From: Pseudoalteromonas sp. S16_S37
GTDB lineage: Bacteria > Pseudomonadota > Gammaproteobacteria > Enterobacterales > Alteromonadaceae
Length of the DNA stretch: 48,596 nt
NCBI RefSeq assembly: GCF_014694405.1
Contig: NZ_JAAUWV010000034.1
Location: forward strand, 1-48,596
Direction: 5' to 3'
How positions within the stretch are numbered: position 1 is the first letter of the stretch; every line of letters begins with the position of its first letter. The notes beneath the pieces are model-generated. The model was not told the origin of the DNA. It did not search any database and saw nothing but the letters and a program-made list of their open reading frames with translations. Positions 16,082 to 22,713 of the stretch are shown here, piece after piece. The translations under genes were made by a program, and so were the position numbers.

Positions 16082-16338
16082 GTAAGTTTCTCTTGATAAA
16101 AGTTTCTATTTGAACAAAATACTAATCACTTTTTGAAAATATACAAGTAAAACTTTAATTTTTTATCTGTATTAGTTCGGTTTTCCTTGTATTTTGTGGT
16201 TTTGACGGTGAATAAGAGAAATTATTTAAGTATTACTTGCGTGAAAAATGTAAGTGTTATATTCTTGTGTACAAATCGTTTTTGGGCGGTTAATAGTTGG
16301 GCGAATTGCGCCCATAGCTTTGATTTGGTGGGTTTAGG
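16082..16338. promoter_or_regulatory. Divergent promoter region with repressor-like half-sites
   Basis: AT-rich region between the leftward recombination operon and the rightward membrane/peptide unit. It holds sequences like the operators next to cI: TACAAGTAA (16142-16150), CTTGTATT (16186-16193), TATTACTTG (16231-16239) and CTTGTGTACAA (16264-16274). These share the TACAAG/CTTGTA half-site found at 18231-18305, so the repressor may control this region too. No consensus -35/-10 pair stands out. Confidence 0.5.
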
Positions 16339-16836
16339 ATGACCGTGATTTTTGATTCAATTGACCTGTTTATACTAGCTCTGTATATGGGTATCTGTTA
16401 TTACCATGTTTTTCATTCAAAGAAGCCCTCAGCTCTATTAATAGCTGTTGTGACGCTTACGTTTGTAGAAATTACATCTATTGTATTTAAGCCTGTAAGG
16501 TGGGGGGGACCTCCTGAACTAGCGAAGCATGTTTGGTATTTGGGATACATGGTTATCGATACTCTGGCAATTGCTCTGATGGCAAGATTATCTAAAGTAT
16601 TTAGTTTAACGTTCCGTCAAAATTATGAGTTGATAATGACCCTGGGGGTTCTACTGTTACTATTTACAGTTCAAGCTGCCAGATATTTTGATAGGATGAT
16701 TATTGAGAGCAATATATTGACTGGCTTTTATCAAACTGCGATACCAGCTATAAATATTGCTACATTGGCAATGATTATATATTTCACTGTTAAGCACTTC
16801 TATTCAAGACGCAAAATACAAGGGGCAAAAAGTTGA
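16339..16836 (+). CDS. Prophage-encoded multi-pass membrane protein
   Basis: A 165-residue protein with about five hydrophobic segments, near 9-25, 31-50, 67-87, 98-115 and 130-151. The blocks VQAARYFDR and INIATLAMIIYFTV line up with QLIARGYFDY and NIASIIAISIYPI of the host membrane protein at 1446-2012, including their order and distance. I see this as a distant relative, not a proven one. Its stop overlaps the TTG start of the next gene by 3 bp, and a peptide gene and terminator close the unit. It probably acts in the lysogen, because it lies outside the lytic operons. Confidence 0.7.
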   Translation: MTVIFDSIDLFILALYMGICYYHVFHSKKPSALLIAVVTLTFVEITSIVFKPVRWGGPPELAKHVWYLGYMVIDTLAIALMARLSKVFSLTFRQNYELIMTLGVLLLLFTVQAARYFDRMIIESNILTGFYQTAIPAINIATLAMIIYFTVKHFYSRRKIQGAKS

Positions 16837-17213
16837 TTGACCTTTACATGAAAATTGTAGGAGTTGCATTTTTCACCATAAACATGTCGATTCTTGCAAG
16901 AGTGCTTTCAGGGGTTTATAAAACAAAGCCAATCGAAAACCAAGAAACTGATGATGAAGTCACTCAAAAATATGAAAATATTAATATTTACAGGGTGTTA
17001 GACGCGGTTTTTGAGAGGGCGGAAATCGCATCTCTAGCTGATTCACCAAACCCTCCTGAAAATATATATGAGCGTAACAGGGATAATATATCAGAATGCA
17101 TCGCCATAGCTAACATCGCTTTAAATGATGGTGGTGCGGAAGACAAATCATCAGATAATGTTGTACACTTGCACAGGGATATGCAGAAGAAACAATTGAA
17201 GGAATTGAAATGA
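16833..17213 (+). CDS. Single-pass membrane protein with cytoplasmic domain
   Basis: A 126-residue protein with one N-terminal membrane segment (about residues 6-28, VGVAFFTINMSILARVLSGV). The remaining hundred residues are soluble and acidic (NQETDDEVTQKYENINIY, ERAEIASLADSPNPPENIYE). The TTG start at 16833 overlaps the previous stop and has AAGGGG at a good distance; ATG 16848 would shorten the protein by five residues. Its stop overlaps the ATG of the small peptide gene. I recognise no family. The tight overlaps show that the three genes are translated as a set. Confidence 0.65.
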   Translation: MIDLYMKIVGVAFFTINMSILARVLSGVYKTKPIENQETDDEVTQKYENINIYRVLDAVFERAEIASLADSPNPPENIYERNRDNISECIAIANIALNDGGAEDKSSDNVVHLHRDMQKKQLKELK

Positions 17214-17347
17214 AACAACTAACAGATGTGAAAGTGTTAAGAAAGATAAAAGGTTCTGGAAATGGGGGTGGGACTGAACCTCAGCAGCAAGGTTATTATT
17301 ACTATGTAGCCACTCCACCACCAAAAAGCGCAAGCACACAACCTTAA
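17210..17347 (+). CDS. Small GG-motif peptide (microcin-like precursor candidate)
   Basis: A 45-residue gene that length filters miss: MKQLTDVKVLRKIKGSGNGG, then GTEPQQQGYYYYVATPPPKS and ASTQP. The first 16 residues resemble double-glycine leaders (L..I.G[S/G] before the cut), and GNGGG follows as in several class II microcins. The rest is rich in Gln, four consecutive Tyr, Pro and Ser. AAGGAA lies a few bases before the ATG, which overlaps the upstream stop. A strong terminator begins 5 bp after its stop, so it is the deliberate last member of the unit. No exporter or peptidase lies next to it. Confidence 0.55.
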   Translation: MKQLTDVKVLRKIKGSGNGGGTEPQQQGYYYYVATPPPKSASTQP

Positions 17348-17351
17348 AAGT

Positions 17352-17385
17352 AAAAGGCCGACAATGAAAATTGTCGGCCTTTTTG
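17352..17385 (+). terminator. Strong rho-independent terminator of the peptide unit
   Basis: AAGGCCGACAA-TGAAAA-TTGTCGGCCTT is a perfect 11-bp stem followed by TTTT, directly after the 45-residue peptide gene. Confidence 0.95.
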
Positions 17386-17417
17386 CATAACAAATTAGAA
17401 ATATTCAAGGAGATACA

Positions 17418-17780
17418 ATGAAAAATAAAGCTGTTACCTGCTTTTTCCTAGCGGTCCTCGCTTCTGGATGTGCAAAGTCTAGCTACACAGTAGGGGTGGA
17501 TTTTTCATCTGACGATGTAAAAAAAATAGAAAAAGGTAAAACTGAAACCTCAGAACTAGTAATGCTTTTTGGAGAGCCTTTTTCAAAGGTAGTGCTTAGC
17601 GAAACTGACGAGAAGTGGCTGTATACTCACTCTAGCGGAACTGCTAATGTTCAAAGTTACATAATTACTGCAAACATTGAAACAAAAGGTATTCAGAAGA
17701 CGTTAGATATTCTAGTGAGAAACGGTGTTGTTATCAACTACACTTATTCTGAAGGGGACACTGCTATTAATGTAAATTAA
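17418..17780 (+). CDS. BamE/SmpA-like lipoprotein
   Basis: A 120-residue lipoprotein with signal MKNKAVTCFFLAVLASGC; the lipobox LASGC places the lipidated Cys at residue 18. The mature part has the SmpA/OmlA-type fold signature: IEKGKTETSELVMLFGEPFS, then W.YTHS and a strand pair LDILVRNGVVINYTYSEG. BamE itself belongs to the outer-membrane assembly machine, but phage-borne relatives are usually lysogenic-conversion genes whose target is unknown. It has its own ribosome site (AAGGAG) and follows a strong terminator, so it needs its own promoter (17386-17417 is short) or read-through. Confidence 0.8.
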   Translation: MKNKAVTCFFLAVLASGCAKSSYTVGVDFSSDDVKKIEKGKTETSELVMLFGEPFSKVVLSETDEKWLYTHSSGTANVQSYIITANIETKGIQKTLDILVRNGVVINYTYSEGDTAINVN

Positions 17781-17812
17781 AAGGTGCTCGCTGGAAAGCT
17801 AAAACTTTACGG

Positions 17813-18220
17813 TTAATTGTTTTTATCCAGCTGGGATCTAAGGTTTTTCATCATAATGTCAGCCAAAATACTCGGGGTAATGCCATTTTTTGTTTTGATC
17901 CAGCCTATATCTGAAAGTTCAAGCATAGTTTTAGTAAAGGCTATGCTTACATCTTCATAAACTTTTTCAGCTTGAATTGCGTCACTTTTGCTATTCGCTT
18001 CACTCTGCTCGACTTTTCCAAACGCCAAAAACTCAACGGGAACATTAAATAGGGCAGCTAGTTTTCTCATTCTCTCCCCTCTAGGAGATGTTTGCCCATT
18101 TTCCCATTGCTGTACTGATTGATGGGATACGTCAAGTTCACGAGCAACATCTGATTTTTTAAGTCCAGAGTTCTCTCTCGCTTCTTTAAAACGTGATCCA
18201 AAGTCTAATTTTGCATTCAT
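17813..18220 (-). CDS. cI: CI-type prophage repressor (XRE family, short form)
   Basis: A 135-residue protein with an N-terminal XRE helix-turn-helix (residues 8-65; SDVARELDVSHQSVQQWENG, then NVPVEFLAFG). The C-terminal part is short and helical and shows no LexA/CI-type Ser-Lys peptidase, so RecA-driven self-cleavage is not expected. Induction must work another way, such as an antirepressor or loss of binding. It is divergent from the Cro-like gene with palindromic operators between. Its putative -10 box lies so close to the ATG that the mRNA would be almost leaderless, as in lambda cI. Confidence 0.85.
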   Translation of the reverse strand: MNAKLDFGSRFKEARENSGLKKSDVARELDVSHQSVQQWENGQTSPRGERMRKLAALFNVPVEFLAFGKVEQSEANSKSDAIQAEKVYEDVSIAFTKTMLELSDIGWIKTKNGITPSILADIMMKNLRSQLDKNN

Positions 18221-18226
18221 TCTTTA

Positions 18227-18255
18227 ATGTTACAAGCAATGCTTGTATAAAGCAA
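18227..18255 (-). promoter_or_regulatory. Repressor-maintenance promoter with embedded operator
   Basis: On the minus strand TTGCTT (18250-18255) and TAACAT (18227-18232) are spaced by 17 bp. The palindrome TACAAGCAATGCTTGTA (18231-18247) fills the spacer. A second inverted repeat, AATACAA...TTGTATT, covers 18254-18274. Repressor bound here would cover or contact the polymerase, giving autoregulation. Confidence 0.6.
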
Positions 18256-18276
18256 TACAATTAAAAGTTGTATTTT

Positions 18277-18305
18277 TTGATTGTTAATGTAATTATTACT
18301 TGTAT
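18277..18305 (+). promoter_or_regulatory. Candidate rightward early promoter
   Basis: TTGATT (18277-18282) and TTGTAT (18300-18305) are spaced by 17 bp ahead of the cro-like gene. The -10 overlaps an ACTTGTATTG half-site, which fits repression by the CI-type protein. The -10 match is poor. Confidence 0.4.
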
Positions 18306-18337
18306 TGTTTGCTTTAACCTATTTTAAAAAGGGACAC

Positions 18338-18565
18338 ATGAATATTGTTTCGAAATCTATTAAAAAAGCTGGTGGGGTTACAAAAGTATCCAAATCCTTT
18401 GGAATATCTTATCAAGCAGTGCAGCAGTGGGTAGAAAAAGGGGTTCCAGCAGGGCGGGTCCTAAAGCTAGAGAGTCAATCTGGAGTCAGTCGAACATTAC
18501 TCAGACCAGACTTGTATCCTCCTGAAATTAAAACGTTGGCAACAGGTGAAGCCAAGGGGTCTTAA
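18338..18565 (+). CDS. Cro/YdaS-family regulator
   Basis: A 75-residue DNA-binding protein. AIKKAGG-like start (SIKKAGGVTKVSKSFGISYQ), a helix-turn-helix with SYQAVQQWVEKG, and the ending LRPDLYP are typical of the YdaS/Cro group in lambdoid phages. It would compete with the repressor at the operators between 18221 and 18337 and favour lytic growth. ATG 18338 is preceded by AAGGGA; the longer frame from 18305 lies inside the promoter. It is the first gene of the rightward early transcript. Confidence 0.85.
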   Translation: MNIVSKSIKKAGGVTKVSKSFGISYQAVQQWVEKGVPAGRVLKLESQSGVSRTLLRPDLYPPEIKTLATGEAKGS

Positions 18566-18750
18566 ATGGTTAAGGCATGCATAAGTTGCGATGAAGATCT
18601 AGAGAATGTTCACGATACAACGGTATCAAACATAGAAACGGATCGCTGCTACATAGGCCAGCATACAGGCAACATTATCGATGTGAAAAATGCGGTACAG
18701 ATACATATGAAAATCTACTGGATAACACTGTAGAGGAATGGATTTACTAA
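18566..18750 (+). pseudogene. Zinc-ribbon protein gene with a frameshift
   Basis: ATG 18566 directly follows the cro stop, with AAGGGG upstream, and reads MVKACISCDEDLENVHDTTV, SNIETDRCYIGQHTGNI. At about 18676 the frame must shift by one missing base to continue YRCEKCGTDTYENLLDNTVE and EWIY, stop at 18748-18750. The joined product would be a ~61-residue zinc ribbon with CISC and CEKC knuckles. In the unshifted frame translation ends at 18728-18730 without the second knuckle. This is either a real mutation or a base lost in sequencing. Confidence 0.6.
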
Positions 18751-18762
18751 AAGGCAAAAAGC

Positions 18763-18938
18763 ATGAGCAAGGACAATATTCTAGAAGCATTACTAAAAGC
18801 ATTTGATGCACGAATAGAAGAAAAAAAGAGCTAAGTGATTCAGCACAGCATGATCCACGGCATGAATATTTTATAGGGCGCTTGGATGGTATAGACACTG
18901 GCCGCGCTTTGGTTGAGCAAGTGCTAAACGAGATATAG
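18763..18938 (+). CDS. Small early protein, possible -1 programmed frameshift
   Basis: ATG 18763 (AAGG upstream) reads MSKDNILEALLKAFDARIEE and stops at 18832-18834 after 23 residues. At 18822-18828 the heptamer A_AAA_AAG lies exactly in the zero frame. A -1 slip there continues as ELSDSAQHDPRHEYFIGRLD, GIDTGRALVEQVLNEI to a stop at 18936-18938, giving about 58 residues in one smooth helical protein. The longer form looks like the real product by its composition. Either ribosomes slip at the site or a base was lost in the A-run. No family is recognised. Confidence 0.5.
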
Positions 18939-18948
18939 GGAAGTGAGT

Positions 18949-20460
18949 ATGTTAAGGCCTAACGAAATAGTGGTTGACAATTTTGCTGGCGGCGGTGGCG
19001 CATCGACAGGCATAGAGCTTGGTTTAAATCGTCATGTTGATATTGCGATTAATCACGACCCAGCAGCGATAGACATGCACAAGCTCAATCATCCAGAAAC
19101 AGTACACTACTGTGAGTCAGTATGGGATGTTGATCCAGTAAAAGCTTGTCGTGGCCGTCCAGTTGGTTTTGCTTGGTTTTCGCCCGATTGTAAGCATTTT
19201 TCGCGAGCAAAGGGTGCGACACCTGTAGACAAAAATATTAGGGGTTTGGCATGGGTTGCCATTAATTGGGCAGCGCAGGTCCCAGTAAGAATAATTGCGT
19301 TAGAAAACGTGGAAGAGTTTTTAACATGGGGTCCTGTTGTTGATGGTAAGCCATGTAAAGAGGGGCGTGGACAGACCTTTAAAGGCTTTATTGCAGCTTT
19401 GTCGGTAGGTCTTGGCAAAGATCATCCAGCGTATAGAGATATATACCAATCATTGTTTCGTTGTAACTATGACCTTAAAAGAAAGCTCAAAATCTATAAA
19501 TCAATTAAGCATGGTCTTGGTTACAAAGTAGAGTGGAAAATATTATCAGCAAGTGATTATGGCACGCCCACTATACGTAAGCGCCTTTTTTTGATTGCCA
19601 GAAATGACAAACAGCCAATTGTATGGCCCGAACCCACTCATGGAGAAGGTCTAAAGCCTTATAAAACTGCGGCTGACATTATTGATTGGAGCATTCCAGT
19701 TCGTTCAATTTTTAATAGAAAGCGCCCCCTAGCTGAAAACACAATGAAGCGTATTGCTAAAGGTTTAGAAAAGTTTGTTATTAACTCGGATAAGCCTTTT
19801 GTAGTGCCTGAAGAGTGCTCGGTGCCATTTATTACTGAACACGCCAACGCAAGCAATCAGCGCAACATGGCAGCAAATGAGCCGTTAAGAACTATATGTG
19901 CTCAAGTCAAAGGTGGGCACTTTGCATTGGTATCTGCTCATATAGCAAAGCATTACACAGGTGTTCATGGTTCCGATATCCAAGAGCCGTTACACACAGT
20001 AACAGCCAAAGATCACAACGCCTTAGTAACCAGCCACATGATAAAAATGCGCGGCACAAATATTGGGCATGGCACTGATGAACCTGTTCACACAATTTCC
20101 GCCGGCGGATTTCATATTGGTGAGGTGAGGGCGTTTCTTGTTGAGTATTACGGCACGGGTAATGCCCATAGATTAGATAAACCTTTGCATACAGTTACAA
20201 CGCGTGATCGCTTTGGGCTAGTCACGATCAGAGGTGAAGAATATCAAATTGTAGATATTGGGATGCGCATGCTTGAGCCTCATGAACTGTTTGCGGCTCA
20301 AGGCTTTCCCGATGATTACATCATTAGTCACGACAGCGAGGGTAAGAAACTATCAAAAGCAAGCCAAGTCGCTCGATGTGGCAATGCTGTTTGCCCACCA
20401 GTAGCACAAGCGATAGTCGAGGCCAATTTAGGCGCAAATCAAAGCAGCATCGCTGCATAA
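18949..20460 (+). CDS. C5-cytosine DNA methyltransferase
   Basis: A 503-residue enzyme. Motif I is VVDNFAGGGGASTGIELGL, the catalytic Cys of motif IV is C81 in FSPDCKHFS, motif VI is ALENVEEF, motif VIII is TIRKRLFLIAR and motif X is GNAVCPPVAQAI. The target-recognition part contains four related segments near EPLRTICAQ, EPLHTVTAKD, EPVHTISAGG and KPLHTVTTRD, spaced 32-35 residues. It methylates cytosine at C5, probably to protect phage DNA from host restriction; no cognate nuclease is adjacent. The start is ATG 18949, six bases after AGGGAA. Confidence 0.9.
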   Translation: MLRPNEIVVDNFAGGGGASTGIELGLNRHVDIAINHDPAAIDMHKLNHPETVHYCESVWDVDPVKACRGRPVGFAWFSPDCKHFSRAKGATPVDKNIRGLAWVAINWAAQVPVRIIALENVEEFLTWGPVVDGKPCKEGRGQTFKGFIAALSVGLGKDHPAYRDIYQSLFRCNYDLKRKLKIYKSIKHGLGYKVEWKILSASDYGTPTIRKRLFLIARNDKQPIVWPEPTHGEGLKPYKTAADIIDWSIPVRSIFNRKRPLAENTMKRIAKGLEKFVINSDKPFVVPEECSVPFITEHANASNQRNMAANEPLRTICAQVKGGHFALVSAHIAKHYTGVHGSDIQEPLHTVTAKDHNALVTSHMIKMRGTNIGHGTDEPVHTISAGGFHIGEVRAFLVEYYGTGNAHRLDKPLHTVTTRDRFGLVTIRGEEYQIVDIGMRMLEPHELFAAQGFPDDYIISHDSEGKKLSKASQVARCGNAVCPPVAQAIVEANLGANQSSIAA

Positions 20461-20478
20461 CTTTAGAAGGATATAACC

Positions 20479-20889
20479 ATGCAACTAACACCGCCACCAA
20501 AGGCACCGACAAGAAAACTAGTTAAAAACCAAAAGCCGATAGTCGATTGGCAGCCGCCAGAGAAAACGCCTGATGTTAAAAAAGGCGAAGCAAATTCATT
20601 CTGGGTAGCAGTGAGACGTAATCATAACGGTAGCTCATGGGACTGCATTTTTGATGCTCAGTACGTTAACAAGCCTCTCGAGTATGCTTCAGACGACCCA
20701 GACAAAGAAGAGCCTATCGGCGATTACTTTGAGGATTCAGATGGTATGCCAGTTAGTGCAATAGGTTGGCATAACACTTTAAATCACCCCGAATACTCAA
20801 GCTATTACGAACCAATCACATTCGATGAAAACAACGTTCTTGTTGGATGGGGTAAATACCTTAAACCTGATTTTCCAGTAAAACCCTGA
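20479..20889 (+). CDS. Phage early protein of unknown function
   Basis: A 136-residue protein with a Pro/Lys-rich N-terminus (MQLTPPPKAPTRKLVKNQKP) and an aromatic, acidic body (SFWVAVRRNHNGSSWDCIFD, AIGWHNTLNHPEYSSYYEPI). AAGGA precedes the ATG. The body pattern looks like a compact beta domain; I recognise no family. It follows the cytosine methyltransferase by 18 bp in the same transcript. Confidence 0.65.
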   Translation: MQLTPPPKAPTRKLVKNQKPIVDWQPPEKTPDVKKGEANSFWVAVRRNHNGSSWDCIFDAQYVNKPLEYASDDPDKEEPIGDYFEDSDGMPVSAIGWHNTLNHPEYSSYYEPITFDENNVLVGWGKYLKPDFPVKP

Positions 20890-20930
20890 GGTGGTTAAAA
20901 ATTGGGAATAGCAAGATAGGAGCAATAGTC

Positions 20931-21032
20931 ATGTTTGACAATCTATATGACAGATACCCAGAACACAAAGCGGGTAGGGGCAGTACGAAGAAAGACGGCG
21001 AAAGCCAAAGTGAAAAACCAGATCGTAAATAA
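20931..21032 (+). CDS. Short basic peptide gene
   Basis: A 33-residue frame MFDNLYDRYPEHKAGRGSTK followed by KDGESQSEKPDRK, stop at 21030-21032. AGGAG lies 8 bp before the ATG and the gene fills a gap in the early operon, so it may well be translated. It is highly charged and probably unstructured. It contains GGGTAGGG (20972-20979) in its DNA. A long hairpin follows directly. Confidence 0.45.
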   Translation: MFDNLYDRYPEHKAGRGSTKKDGESQSEKPDRK

Positions 21033-21037
21033 AACAA

Positions 21038-21074
21038 AACCCGCATCAGGCTTGGTCGGCTAAGTATGCGGGTT
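21038..21074 (+). terminator. Long hairpin before the initiator gene
   Basis: AACCCGCAT (21038-21046) pairs with ATGCGGGTT (21066-21074), and CTTGG-TCGG-CTAAG can extend the stem inside the loop. No T-run follows, so it is more likely a structured leader, attenuator or antitermination element than a plain terminator. Confidence 0.45.
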
Positions 21075-21134
21075 CAATCATTAACGGAGTTAAGTATATG
21101 ACACATAGTGCACAAAAATCAAGCGGGGTGGTTT

Positions 21135-22004
21135 ATGAGTAGGATAGCCACTGATTGGGCTTGGAAACAAGAGCTAAAACCAGCGACTTTAAAGCTGTTA
21201 CTGTTATCAATAGCTGATAGGGCAGACGAGTACCATTGTTGTTTCCCCAGCATTATGCGCTTGGCAAAAGATACTGGCTTGAACGAGAAGACAGTAAACA
21301 GCAATTTAAGGAAGCTAGAGTCTCTAGGGATCATCTCTGATACGGGCAGGCGAGTTGGAGAAAGAGGCAGGACTAAAGTTTATCGCTTGAATGGCGTTGA
21401 GAAGGTCGAAAAATCTAATACCACCGAAATTGGGGGTATTAACGAATGCGACCCGTTGGAGGCCCCGTCTCACGAGGCTTCTAGAGGTGAGAATTTCAAT
21501 ACACCCAAAAACGGTAGTATTAGTGAAGGAGAGGGCTTTAATCCTACCGTAAACGGGTCTTTTAAAACTACCGAAAACGGAGCGCTAAACTCCAAAAACG
21601 GATCTTTTAATCCTACCAAAAACGGATCACATAACCAGTCATTAGAACCAGTCATAAAACCATTAAAAAATAATACTAAAAAGCCACTGGATTTTTCATG
21701 TTGGCCTCAAGAGCCGAGTGAGCAGGTTTTATCTGATTGGTTTGATATGCGCAAGCGAATGAAAGCTAACGTTTCCCAGACTGTGATCAATCGACTTGCA
21801 AAGCAATTTGAAATTGCAGTGCAAAACGGGGTTAGTGTCGATGATTGCTTGGGAGAATGCATATTGCGGAATTGGCGCGGGTTCGAGTTCGCATGGCTTG
21901 CTAACTCAGGTTTTCATCAGCGCAAACCAACCAACGCGCTGCAAGAAATTAAACAGCGGTGCTTGGTTGGTATGCCACTGTTAGACGACAACCAAAGGGT
22001 GTAA
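21135..22004 (+). CDS. Replication initiator (lambda O-like, winged helix)
   Basis: A 289-residue protein. The N-terminus (MSRIATDWAWKQELKPATLK, then ADEYHCCFPSIMRLAKDTGL with NEKTVNSNLRKLESLGI) is the winged helix of phage O-type and helix-turn-helix initiators. A middle region of repeats built on NPTxNGSF follows, then a C-terminal helical domain (about 200-289) that in O proteins binds the helicase loader. The repeated codons make iteron-like DNA at 21502-21630. The start is ATG 21135 with GGGGTGG upstream. Its stop overlaps the next ATG. Confidence 0.75.
   Translation: MSRIATDWAWKQELKPATLKLLLLSIADRADEYHCCFPSIMRLAKDTGLNEKTVNSNLRKLESLGIISDTGRRVGERGRTKVYRLNGVEKVEKSNTTEIGGINECDPLEAPSHEASRGENFNTPKNGSISEGEGFNPTVNGSFKTTENGALNSKNGSFNPTKNGSHNQSLEPVIKPLKNNTKKPLDFSCWPQEPSEQVLSDWFDMRKRMKANVSQTVINRLAKQFEIAVQNGVSVDDCLGECILRNWRGFEFAWLANSGFHQRKPTNALQEIKQRCLVGMPLLDDNQRV
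21502..21630. other. Iterons inside the initiator gene, probable phage origin
   Basis: Five copies of an ACC(n)AAAACGG-type core occur with ACGG ending at 21514, 21556, 21580, 21601 and 21625; the last four are 24, 21 and 24 bp apart. TTTTAA(T/A) joins several of them. In lambdoid phages the origin lies as iterons within the O gene, and the place in the coding sequence here is the same. Confidence 0.65.
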
Positions 22005-22177
22005 TGAATCCACGAAACTTTGACAGCGATTGGGATTATTACGATGCACTAGAGAGCATCTGGCAAAACAAAAACCTCAATCCATTTGACCAACTTAGTT
22101 ACAGAGACGAACAGATAATTTGGGAGCAGGAACATGGAACAGGCATTGTTGAAGACAACGAACAGCACAGTAAGTAA
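22004..22177 (+). CDS. Small acidic early protein
   Basis: A 57-residue protein MNPRNFDSDWDYYDALESIW, QNKNLNPFDQLSYRDEQIIW and so on. It starts by TAATG overlap with the initiator stop and overlaps the helicase-loader gene by 44 bp. It is rich in Asp, Glu, Tyr and Trp. The position between O-like and P-like genes suggests translational coupling of the replication genes. Function unknown. Confidence 0.6.
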   Translation: MNPRNFDSDWDYYDALESIWQNKNLNPFDQLSYRDEQIIWEQEHGTGIVEDNEQHSK

Positions 22178-22700
22178 CCCACTGGATGCACTCGTCAGCA
22201 CATTTGAACAAGAGGTGATCCCGACCATGCTGGCGGCACACCCAGCGGCTAACTTCAACTGGCAGGGCAACACACAAGAGCTAGCCATTGAATACGCGAG
22301 GGCGCTGATTGGGACGGGTTGTACTGGCAAAAACATACGTGATGCAGTCGATGCAATGCGCACACGCTCAACATACGAGAAACACCCGCCTAACGCGCAA
22401 GAGTTCATGATCATGTGTTTACACGCTAAGGGCATGCCGACAATTGAAAACTGCTTAAGTGAAATGGAATACCAGCGCAAAGAGAACTACGGCAAAGCAA
22501 AAACATGGGCTGAGCCATTAAGCTACTGGCTAAACGCCGCTGTTTCTCAGTCTCGCCGAATGTTACCGCATTCTCAATGGCTAAAAGAGGTCAAGAAGCA
22601 CTACACAGAACTGGCAGTAAAATATGCCAAAGGCCAACTGGCGGAAATTCCGCAGTTGCTTGAGCACAAAGTTCAGCCAGCTTATATGCGTTACATGTAA
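22134..22700 (+). CDS. Replication protein P-like helicase loader
   Basis: A 188-residue protein with the pattern of phage replication protein P: an N-terminal helical region, then NTQELAIEYARALIGTGCTG, KNIRDAVDAMRTRSTYEKHP, PNAQEFMIMCLHAKG. The P family delivers the host DnaB helicase to the phage origin. It follows the O-like initiator, as in lambda. The C-terminal part (WLNAAVSQSRRMLPHSQWLK) is less typical. Confidence 0.75.
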   Translation: MEQALLKTTNSTVSNPLDALVSTFEQEVIPTMLAAHPAANFNWQGNTQELAIEYARALIGTGCTGKNIRDAVDAMRTRSTYEKHPPNAQEFMIMCLHAKGMPTIENCLSEMEYQRKENYGKAKTWAEPLSYWLNAAVSQSRRMLPHSQWLKEVKKHYTELAVKYAKGQLAEIPQLLEHKVQPAYMRYM

Positions 22701-22713
22701 TTGAGGTGACTAA

